Assembly (NCBI RefSeq): GCF_043641665.1
Contig: NC_092183.1
Span: forward strand, 16,020,501 to 16,084,500
Direction of reading: 5' to 3'
DNA from: Enoplosus armatus
Taxonomy: Eukaryota > Chordata > Actinopteri > Centrarchiformes > Enoplosidae
DNA length: 64,000 bases
The position numbers were made by a program, and so were the translations under genes. How positions within the stretch are numbered: position 1 is the stretch's first letter; each line of letters begins with the position of its first letter. Shown piece by piece: positions 36,301 to 48,300 of this stretch. The notes under the pieces were generated by a model. That model was not told the origin of the DNA, did not search any database, and worked only from the letters and a program-made list of their open reading frames with translations.

Positions 36301-39300
36301 CCTCTTGTCTGGGAGTGGATGCTTCTCGAGAACAGACAAGTTTATAAGGTGCTGCCTTTGCCTTGCAATGATGACCCAGTTAAGGCGAGGGTTGGTCCCT
36401 CCTTAAGGATGTGCTACTGACCCACTGTGATAGACAGAGCTTATATGTGGACCCTCTGCGAGGTTACTGTCTCATCCAGTGATGCTGTCCTATAGAATCT
36501 ATAGGACAGCATCAGTATAGATGATGCCTAATCTAATATACAGGGATTCATCATGATCACGGACAGTTCTCAAGTTCTGGCCTGGAGGCAATAAACTAAA
36601 ACTCATGGCTATATTTTATGGCATAAAATCAACTTATCTTGTGTCACATTATGTAGGCCTATGTGAACATCCAATCTATGTGTAACACGAGACATGCATC
36701 CATTTTTTTGTGAAGGACTTTTTTCCCACTGTGCCTATAAAAGCATATGCCAGTGCCAAATCTACCATTGGCAGCATTGGGTGTTACATTCACAGCTGAC
36801 TACCCCGACTTCCCTGAATGATTCTGAATCTCACCCCGCTCCTTCAGCTGTGTAGCTAGCTGCATATGTCTTCTGTAATCGTGCTCCAAGACTGATCTTG
36901 TATTCCTTTGAGTTATGCTAGCGGCCAGTGAAGTGCATGTTGGAAGAGTGATGGTGGAAAACTTCTACACTGTTGGAAGTTGTCCCGCTGTGTGTTGCAC
37001 AGTGACTGTGAAAGCTTAACTTGGCACATTTGCAGAGCACGGTAGAGTGATCGCGAGAGAGAGAGAGAGAGAGACGAACAGCAGTCACATTCATTCACAC
37101 CTCTGTACAACAGTGTGTCATTTATAAACAATGGATGCAGAACTGCAATAAGAACCTCACACTGATGATAGCTTAACGAAGAGGCAAGAGCGAAGATGTC
37201 AGGTGACCCTAACAGTGCGTGTTCCTGCTGCAGCTAGAAACCCTTCAGCCCAGTGCCTGAGCTTAAACAAACTGCACGCTGGGAAACGAGTCGTTGATTT
37301 AGAGTTTCCACGAAGATTAGCGAGGATTTGAAGTCATAAAGGGTTTCCCTGACGAGGTGGTGGTAGGAGGAAGGAGAAAAGGGGGAAAGAAAAGTTGGAT
37401 TTGAAGATCAGTGGCTGTGTGAATGAGTTTACCCGATTTAGCAGTTGGCTGTGGAAACATCTCTGTAAGTGCAGTGTTAATTGAGAACCCATGCTGCCCA
37501 ATTGCCCTTTGTGTAGGGTGGCGGGGACAATGGAATTCTGAAATGGCACAAGGATCATGTCACATAGCTTAACTAGGTTATTCCCTGATGGACATTGTTC
37601 CCACTAGCCAAAATGTTACAGCACTTTTATAACAAAGCAGGGTCTTATTAATGGGATTGGATCATTACACATTTTTGATGACTGGTGAGCCCAGCAATTA
37701 GCATTAAGCCTGTAATTTCCTGTCGTACATTTTTGAAATGACTGCAATACTCCTAGCTGTAAAGTTACATAGGCTATTGCAGCTTGTATGAAACTGTGTT
37801 TGCACCTTGTTGCGCAGCTGTTCCTCAATCTCTCTACCATTACAGCGGAGGGTGCACATGCTTAGGGTTGGTTTACTAGACCCATTGATTGAAATACCAG
37901 TCACACTTTTATTAGTGTAAGCTCTGTGTTGTGCATTGATAAGGCAAGGCCTATGGTTTCCATGCATTTTGAATGTGTTACGCAATGTCCTGTCATGCCC
38001 TTCCAATACCCACACTGCCCTGCCTTTTCTCTCCTGCATCCTGTTTTCAAGACTTCTGAGCCACTCATTGTGGCCTTAACAGGATCCTCAGAAGCATTTC
38101 AGTTTTGTTTGACAATACCCAGGACTTTTGATTTGAATGACTTTTAACACTAGTTAGGTGTGCTGAATAATAAGTTGGGTATTTTGCATGGAACATGTTA
38201 CAGTGCCAGGTTATACTTAAGAACCAAAGTCATGACTTCCTACATGACAAGTACAATAAAGGTGTTTGTCAGTGCAGTGTTACTTGTACAGAAGAAGCCA
38301 CATAATGTGCTAGTGTTGCACATTTCCAAATTTTGCAGGAAGAGAATGTTCTTAACCGGATACCCCTGATTGTAGAAATAAAAAATCACAGGAGGAATAC
38401 TGTATGGGTATATGACAGTGAAGCCTAACATCACTGATGTAATGATGTTATTTCAAGGAGCCTGATTCACTGCAGGAAAGCCGAGATGTCGGCTTTGGTC
38501 CCCGTGTGTCTTGCTGGGCATCAAAATGATGATGGTTGGTTAGCTTTCAGGGTGAGCAAGGTTGAAGATGCATGGATGGCCCTCTCCCATGTCTCCATCT
38601 GTACAGTTTAACTCTGCCCCTGTGTGTTGTCGCTCTCCTGCCCTGACTGAGTGCAAAGGAAAACAAAACTATTTCACAGCTGCTGTCAGGCCTCCATAGG
38701 TCTCCACCTTTTATCTTTCCATTGTGGAAACTTGAGCCAACAAATATAAGTAAATGGTTAAGAGATCACAATTTACACAGTAGTTGTTTGGCTGGTTGGT
38801 TAGTGCATAAACCCATACAGGTTTTACATTAAAAGCTCTGGCGTTTGTTCATTTACTAGCACAGAAAAAAACTTTGCACATCTATTTCTTGAGACAGGTG
38901 TCACATGGAGGGACACATAGATCATAGTGATGGGAATTCCGGCTCTTTTTAGTGAGCCGGATCATTTGGCTCAGCTCACCAAGAAGAGCCGGCTCTTTCG
39001 GCTCCCAAGCGGCTCTTCATTTTACCACTTATACCTTTTATAATTCAGCCAAATTTAGCGCTGTTTTGACTTATGATTTGTATGTGTACACATATATCAC
39101 TTAAATTATTCAATACATCCTTTGTACTGAAGTATTCAAAAGTAAAAATTACATTTTCTAATATTGTAGGAAAGCTCCACTGGTTAGGGAATTTGCGAAC
39201 AATATGGGGTGTCTGGACACGGACACGGGAGGCAGGGATATGCTTTAAATGGTTTATTTCTGAAGCAGGCACTTTAAAGGCAGATGCACAGGCACTTAAT

Positions 39301-42300
39301 AGAAATCGCTACAGTAGGTGTGGTTTCGCTGTCATTGACGCACACGAACTGTGTTAAACGAGCCCAATCAGCTGTTTTGCCATCTCCGTGGATCGCGGGT
39401 GACAAGTGGGAAAACGAAACTTAACTCTGCCTGCAGACTGGTGCGAGCCGTGTGCAGAGGGCGTTGCCTAACAACGAGGTAAGGATCATTGTCCGAGCCT
39501 TTGGCACAAATATCAATAATCGTCATATGATTCTGCCTTGTATTACTTTACAAAAAAAAAAAAACGGCTCGGTCACGGATGGGAGCCGGCTCCCATCGTT
39601 CACTTAAAAGAGCCGGCTCTTTGAACCGGCTCGTTCGCGACCGACACATCACTAATAGATCAAAAGTTGCAAACAGACTCCCGCACACAGTGTCTAACTT
39701 GCAAAATACATTTATTTGCGACGTTTCAGGGCTAGACCCTCATCAGGCAAATGGTTTGTGACAATGAGAAGCCCATTTTAAGTAGGGAGTGGGTTTAAGT
39801 CTGCATCCAATCACATTCCCCATGTGCAACACGAAAGTATAAATACCAAACATCAATTTACTGTATGACAATCTCCAATATCATAAGTGTCTTTTTGTCT
39901 TTATTAAAATAATGCTTTGTGTGGGGTTGAAACAAGTCTGACATTTTGAGCAAGGTTCATGTTAACATGTGTTTTAATCTTTAAGCATGGTTGAAGCCAG
40001 GTGTATATAAAGTACTCTCTAAGGCCAGTGCAGGTAACAAGGTTGTGCTTTTTGTTTCCACTATTGCATGTCTGTTTATTCAAATGTTCATGGGCAGCAC
40101 ATAAATGTCTATTCATACAGTTGTCCGTGTGTGCCGAGATGCCACTCCCTACCCTTGCTGTCCCACTGCTTCAAAGACCAATAGGCAGCATGCTCATGAT
40201 GCGTGGCTTTATGAGAGAGAAAGAGGGAAGGGTAAGAGAAAGAGTAAGTCAGAGCGGGATGAAGTGGGAGCAAAGACTACAGGGCTTCAGTGTGCCTCAG
40301 TCTCTGAAAGATCAACTTCTTCAGATCAGTGTTTAAAGGATAATGGAACCAGATATGATCCTCCAATTTTCCTCAAATTAGTTGGCACAACCAAATGCAT
40401 GCGGAGTGTCAGTCTGCATCGCTGTGTCCTCCTGTTCATCTTACTTCCATGGATGTTGCTCATTGACCCTAGCGACAGGAGATGACTGTATTAAGGTGGC
40501 TGCAGGGTCACATCATCATGTCTTGTATGGATTTAGAGCTGCCTTTGCTCTGCTTTCCACGTCGGAGCTCACAGCTTTTGCCTGCAGTATCAGTGGAGTA
40601 TCAGTGGAGTGGGTGCACCTTGTGAGACCACGGGACACAGGAGGGAGATGCAGCAGAGGGCGAACTCGGCGTAAGTGGGGCACCAAATTAACCCCAACTC
40701 TAACCTCGCCTCCCTATCAATGGGCTGGTAGAAACAGTTGACAGCTCCTGCTTATCAACTGTTTTATTTTAGGATTCCAATTTTATTATAGTTGTTAAAA
40801 AAGGAAAATCATGTGTGTGCAGTTCAATGACTTTTCGGTTAGATTAACAGGAAATCTTCGATAGATCTTTTTGTGTCCTTGTCCTTTTTGCTTGGAAAAG
40901 TGTTTACTGGACTTACACTTACGAGATGATGGTGTAATGCACATTTTGTCTAATCACATAATTCAACGACTTGACACATTGAAGTCTGGAAAGGTCATAT
41001 AGTGGCTCTAGTTAAGGATGTTAGGGGGGAGTTTACTGGGAATTATATTCGTGTGTAGGAAACATGTTGTACCTCCTATAGAAAGTCAGCTGCTCCCCTG
41101 AGGTGCATTGCTAATCTACAGTGATTCAATGTTTCATTACTTTTTGATACTGATGAGGGCTGACAGTACGTCTGTAGAGATATTTGAGTACAGCCGCATC
41201 CATCAAGACAGAAGAAGATGAAGAAGAGAGACAGAAGCTGGAGAGAAAGCGCCCACAAAAGAGCTTAATGAGAGACAGACAGACTGACAGAGAGACAAGG
41301 TCCAACTCACTCAAGTCACAACAATCTGTGTCTGTCCTGTTGGTCTTATTGCCCTTAGAGATTTGTCTCCAGCAAACAGAAGAAAAGAAAACAGTTTGTT
41401 AGATTTTTCTAGCATCTGGTAACAATAAAGATGTACATAAAGTAGATGAGCACAAATAGTAGAATCTTTGCTTACCTGAATCCTCATTAAAACTTTCAAT
41501 TTTAAGATCAGCTTGTTACAGTATTAAAGTAGAATGGATAATGTACAACTGCTTCAGTCATCCATTAACCGAGGCTTATTAAATGGTCCTACCGAACATA
41601 CTCTGGGTATCATTACTTTTTAAAAATAGTTAAGCTTGAATGATTTTTGTCAGTAGAGTATGCGGTGTTCTCATTTTGAGCACAACGTTTTTCCAGAAAC
41701 TTGGTGTTCATTTCAAACTGTAGCTTTTCATTGCTTCAACTTCTGTACTATTTTAGCAGTAATTCCATGTTGGGATGACACTCTATGCCCCAGAGAATTT
41801 AAATATCCTTTGTATTTCCCACCGGATACAGACAGAGGTTTCTTTTACTCAGATCGATGTTATTGTCAGTCACTTTCTTAACCCAAGTCATTGCCTAATT
41901 CATCCATTGCGGAGTATACAACATGCTTATGCTGGTGTTGCTGTCTGTCTAAAATACCCTAATCTTGTGTTGGGTGCACATTAATGACCCAAACAATGCG
42001 AGCAGCATATGCTGTTTAGGCTATTGTTTATTTATAGTACCATATTTATATTGCTGTATAAAAATGTGTGTGTATGCAACAGCTGTTGCCCATTTGATTA
42101 TATGCATGCATGATATGCACTCATATTTTCTTTTCTGCTGTCACTGCAGTTACGGCACAAATTAGGCTAGTTGTGTCCATTTGACTTCCAAAATAAAACA
42201 ACTTCATTAAAGAATTATAGAATTAAAAAGATATATATTCATCCTAGTAAAGTATTTAACTTCATTATTTTGTGGGAACAGTGCTTCACTCTTTCTCAGG

Positions 42301-45300
42301 CAAAGTCTTATCATATTGTATTCTGCAAAATATTTACTTTTTAAATTTGGTCACCTTTGTGCAGATTCTTTTGGGCAGTTGTAGATTGATTTGTAACTTA
42401 TCTCTCAGCCCAGCCCACTCTGTGTGCTCCTGTGGCTTCGTGGTGCCACAGGTTGTTCTTTCCAAATCAAAAGCTATAAACTGTGAGAAAACCACACTGA
42501 GGGGTTTTGAGCTCAACAGTACAGGCATAATCTACAAACAGTATGTCACTCCTGTCCTGTCAGAGCTTTTGTGATGCAATATTTTTAAGGCATTCAACCT
42601 TAAAATATAGCCAAAGGGATTGTGTACACAATAAATCATGCTGCTATGCTTGCTGGAGCCTAAGCCTTGCATTTTGGCAAGCCTAGCTTGGGCATGTTTG
42701 ATTTCTGCAATGTGCAGTAATATCGTTCTTGACAGCATGACACAATTAGCTGAACTATACATATAACTTAACCTAGTAACTTGAATGCTCACAGGACTCG
42801 TATGCTGAAAGGACGCCCCTTACTGCATGATGCAGTGCCTACATCGATGTGCCGTGTGAAATGAGGTTCAGGACGTGGGCATTGGGGCGGTGAAGGATGA
42901 CACTGTGGGTGACTCACTTCCCTCAGTTTGAAACACATTTTGGTGTGGTGTCATTAACATGACACCACACTTGGTTAGTGTAGAAAGCACAGTCATTTGT
43001 CATGCATGTGAGTTGACACAATACTATACATGAAGATCTGTGCACACTCTCTATCAATTTGCATTAGGTAGCCCGTTTTAGTTGATTGTGAGGGAACTGT
43101 ATGCAGAGAGATAGATGCCATATCCTGAGTTGAGCGTCGAGGTAGAGGAGAGAACCAGGACGTCACTGTGCTGCTCGCTGTTCATGTGCTGACATGACAG
43201 GGCATTCCTCAAGCTGATAGTAGCGCTGTATCCTATCACCGCTGTAATGGCTTATGCTCATAGTCTGTTTATCATAACACCCTTCCTTCCTGGTTTACCC
43301 ACTCACATCCCATGTCAGCGTAATTTAAGAATTGAAGGTTATAGCTCATACATAAAGCTACAGGAAACTCTAAATGCCCTTTTCCAAATCTATAGATAGG
43401 TGTGATGTACAGTGCAAAATATCTAAAGTTTCGGCAAATACATAATATTTGTGAGAAAGGCCACATTTTATTCTAACTCTTTCCTGAAGGTGCAGACACC
43501 AGGATGTTAGGGCCGTCTGTGTTAGATTTACAGTAAACTAAATCAACAACACATAAATAATGCAGATGACCTCAAGGCACTGTATACCAACAAATCCACA
43601 TGGCTGAGGTTGCTGTGGCAACAAAGAAAATATAACAGATGAATACCGCAGCTATAAAACGTATGTTTTGGTGCAATGAACAGCAACCCAAAATACAGCA
43701 AAGCAGCCTCTCCCAACATGTAACCCAGTGGAAAGTTTGTTTGTGCTGAATGCTGATGATTACTGGATTAAAACATTATGCATTGTATGCACCTGCTTGA
43801 TTCAACAACCCAATCAATGGCATAACAAAGTCTGTGTTTAAATCTTTGTATATTTGAGGCATAGAGAAGGAGTGGGATTCAGTAATTAAGCAATTCCAAC
43901 AAGCTGTTTATTGTTACAGGTCTTCCTTCAGAGCTGTAACAGTAAAATATGGTATGTGACAAATATTTTATCTCCGCCATTTAATAGTTGGAAACTCAAC
44001 TGTTGCTGATCTCCTGAAAACACCAACACTGAAGCTCCCTCGCATCCTACACTAAAACAAAGTGCTGTTTTGTATTAAGTCCTGACTTAAATGCATAATG
44101 CAAACCAATATTGTAATTTGTTTTTTCCACACTTGGAATAAGTTGCTTGGAATTTCTTTGGTGGAAAAATCAATCCAAATGTAAGAGTAAGAGTCCAGAG
44201 GTCAACAAGTCCCCCATTCTATCAACTGAACCTAGTTAATGATTAATTACCTGTCAGTCATGCATAAAAGGCAAAATTCATAAGAACACTATTCCACATT
44301 TGAACTTCAGGTCTGTGTTGAAACATTTATTAATTAAGCATTTTAAAGATGAGAAAGTTAAATTAAAGAAGCAGCAGGTGAGAAAAATGACTTCTCAATT
44401 TGGAGTTTCCTCTACCTTCAACATTAAGTCAGTGGTATGGTTGTGGGTTGAAAATCAGGTCTATTGAATTACTTTCTGTTTGAAACCTTTTACATATTCA
44501 GCCTATTTGTGATGAAGTAAGGTAATAAAAGTACCATTAGTTTACTTGTTGATGTTTTCTAATCTAAGGCACACGATTCTGAATAATTTTGTTAATGTCA
44601 CCACCACATTTGTCCCTAGTTTGATTATTTCTTGTCTCTTGGTAGAGAAAAAATAATCTTTTGGTAGTGACCTGTGGTTTTAGGCTTGCTAAGTAACTTG
44701 AGACTGGTTCCCGATATCTTAACTATTTTTACCCATGTATATAGGTAATATGATAATGATATGACAACATTTAGTTATTTTTTAGAAGTCTGGGTAGACA
44801 AGTAATAACAGTTTACAGAGTCAGAATCCAAAAATGAAAATGCAGAAGTACTAAAGCGACAGGGTTGTTGCAAAATCAATGGTCTAAGATAAGTTCCCTC
44901 CAGTCTTGCACTTTAACCAAGTCACACCAAGTGTAACATCTATGTGTTGATTTCAGTAAATAAAGGTTTAGACTGTGTAGTGGATAGCTCTTTCTGTTTC
45001 ATAGTAAACGGCATATGTTACTGTTTTTGGAGCCCAGAATAGGCTAGCTGATGCAGTTCTTGGACATGTGTACCACAGCCTAACCCACAGCAACAGCAGC
45101 AGGCTGTCTGGCAGCACGATGCACATTCTCAGGGAGTTTATCAGTTTGAATCAACATTTTGCTGCATTAGCATAGCCTCCCTCTATAAATGTGCATGACT
45201 TTGGCCGAAGAAGTTTCCAATATATTATAGTACAAACAGTAGACTGAGCCACAATGGTACTGGAGTGAGGCTAGGACCCACCATTCTTGATAGTTTATTG

Positions 45301-48300
45301 GGTTGCCTTATGCATACCTGCAGACCTGGATAATCATTTTTCAAATTTTAATTGAAAAATCTTTGCAAAATACAAATATTTTTGTAATTTTATTAAGAAT
45401 TAGTTGATATAATTGTATCAATAAGTCAATCATATAAACTGCTTCACCAAAGTATTTAGTTTGCTGTCGTTTACAAAATCACTGAAGTTGAGCAGCTGAG
45501 TAACGTACAGTTCTGAGACGTCTGTTCCACAAAATACCACACAGATGGGCAAAGTGAATTTCAAGGTCAGGAAAATACCAAACTGTCTGAGCACTGCTTG
45601 CACTGGTTGTTGAGCTGCCACATAAATAGGGCCCATGTGTACAGGTGTGTATGGATAGCTACTTAGATGAATGTCTGCCACAGGGTTTATAGTTTTTTTC
45701 TTTCTAATATTTAGTGGTGATATAATGACTTGGGTGTGTCTGTCAAATATACCACACACTCCTTTAAAAATGTCTTGAATTGGTGCTAGTACATCAGAAG
45801 TGGATTTTAGAGTTGGTAAACAGAGCAGACACAAAACCAGGACAGAGAGGAGAGGTCCTCGTTACAAACCAGCATCTTCCTGTCCATCATGATCCATGCA
45901 GTCTTGCACCTTGCCAGTCTCCCAGTTGCTTGCCAGACATTGGCTGCTCCCTCTGTTTAGTTGTTTAGAATGGCTTAAAGCAATGGAAACAGTAACTGGC
46001 CCTCACATTGTTTTTTGTGTTTTATTGTGGCTAGTTTTGCCCGTAGAGTCTTGTCGAACGTTGTGGTTCGGGTAATTTTGTTCTGAGACCTAGGGTCTTT
46101 CTTGGCCTGGTTCAGGAGTAGTTGCAGTAACAGTTTCTATCCCAAATGTCTTTTATTTAGCTTTTAATGTTTTAATTATATACAGGGTATAATGGGTGGT
46201 GTGTGTTCGTGTTGGAGGGGGGGCTTGTAGGATGGTGTGCCCAGCTCTTTCTGCCATTCTTCTTTCACAGTCATCTATCTTTCCCTCTTCACTGTTCTAT
46301 TCCCCTTCAGTGTTATTTCCCCCCAGCTTCCCCAGTCCCTCAAGGGCTGCTTGGCCTTACTCTTCAACTGCACTCAGTCGCCCTCTTCAATTCTCTTATC
46401 ACCCAAATCCCCCCAAAGCCCCCTCACGGACACTTAACTCTCCCACTCCTCTTCAGCCGGCCGTCTCTTGGCAAACTTCATCACGTTTTCTTTACAAGTA
46501 GAGACCTCTACTCGCCTAAACCAGATGGGAGCCCTTTAGGTCCCCTGTGAAAAGAGCTACTGCAGCAACTCATTCATCTTCTCACAGCTGGATGTTTTTC
46601 CAGCTACTGCCCTCTGTTCTGAGAGGCACCAGTGGCCTAAATTTGGAAAAGCATGTTAATTTTTTACCCTGGCTGGCAAGGCCCAGTCAAGTTCAGCCTC
46701 ACCTGCTGAAATTTTAACCAGTGTTGTTCCTAAGGCTTCTGTTTAATTCAGAAAGCAGGGAGACTTTAATGGTGTGCTGGAAACAAAAAAAGAAAAAAAG
46801 CTTTTTCGATTTTAAGCTTTTACTTGCCGACCCCTTTCCATTTCCCTTAGAATACATGACCCGCTCATTCTGACTTGGTTGTACTCTCATGAAAGTAGGT
46901 AGCGCAATGTATTAAAGCTTCATATCTAATATTGATTTCATTATTAATTAGTATATCAATCATGTTTTGATTGATCATGTACTTGTTTACTTATTTATTT
47001 ATATATTTATTTCCCTATACACATTTCCAGACCTGATCTAACAATGAAAAGAGGCACTACACTCACATGTATTAAGTAGAACACATAACATCAGGAAACC
47101 TGATAAAGGTGCTTATTTGATATGTATTAAGTTACTATTATCATTGAGTTTTGCCTTCTGTGATAATTATGATACTATGCAGTTTCTATTTCTGGTTATT
47201 TTCTAAAACTTGACTGAAGAACTGAAAAAATTCAGTGTGTGCAATCCATATCATGAGAAAGATGTTCGATAACAGAGGCACTCTGTCTTCAAAGTGTTAC
47301 GTGTTCTCAATTTGACTCTATTTTTTAACTAACACACCTTATTTGTTTCTGGAGTCTGTTGGCCTCTCTAAACAATAAATCGCACCCTTCTCCAATTGTG
47401 TTTACCTCAGGAGGTTGTTGATTGTAGTGCCACAATTCTTGTATTCGTTGTAGGTGGTCTCTTTTATTTTTATTTTCATAAATCAAACATTTAACAGAAA
47501 TGGCATACCTTGTATTGTAATAAATATTGTTATAGCATGATATGGAATTTCTTTATCGTGTTACCATTTTGAGAAGTGGTTGAATTTATGGTGTTTATAC
47601 TGCTCAACAGAAATGTGTACTTCCATGCTTAACAGGCTTATTACTTTAGTTCCTGTCAATAACATTTCAATATAGTTTGGCTTGTCACAAAAACATTTCA
47701 TGTTATACTTTATACCATTTGTGTACATATATAGTGGCCTAACGCACCATCCATCTGTCTCCCCGTCCTAATTATTTTCTCCTTGTCTGTCCGTCTCAGG
47801 TGGTACCATGGCAAGCTAGACCGAACCATTGCTGAGGAGCGGCTGCGCCAGGCCCGGACCCCTGGCAGCTACCTCATCAGGGAGAGTGACCGCCGGCCCG
47901 GTTCCTTTGTCCTGTCTTTCCTCAGTATGACCAATGTGGTCAACCATTTCAGGTACGACAGAGAAGATGCAACAAGCAGAAATAATTCAGTCTCAGTGAT
48001 AGGCCCCGTCTGAATCTGCAGCAAGATCCCACTTAAATGCCTTCAAAATATATCCTTTAAATATTTGTATATATGTTCTGTGTGTAGCGTGAAAGAGCTA
48101 CAACCTTCATTTCATTGTGTAGCTGTTTGTTGTAGAAGAAATAAATGTACCTTGAACCTTAAGAAGAAGCAGTTTTTGACAAATCGCAAATCAGTTAGCA
48201 TGTTTTAGGTAGCTTTTCAGAGATGTATGATATATATCTGACCTGACTTGGCCTACACAATGCTGCAGAAATTTCTTTCTAATAAACAATTTTTTTTTAT

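Larger units (their letters stand above)
33311..47799 (+). other. rasa1 intron 1 (14.5 kb)
   Basis: By far the longest intron of the gene. It contains a perfect hairpin (36480-36514), (GA)n at 37054-37074, an hAT element (38925-39654), a Penelope-like terminus (39663 onward) and a second hairpin (42943-42970). A C-rich, stop-poor stretch lies at 46200-46550. No exon of another gene was found. The remainder is AT-rich without recognisable features. Confidence 0.85.

Noticed and set aside
46196..46550. Overlapping 101-115-codon frames on the plus strand in rasa1 intron 1
   Set aside because: The segment is a C/T-rich tract with few A residues, so stops are rare in all three frames. The products are low-complexity Pro/Ser/Leu with no domain.
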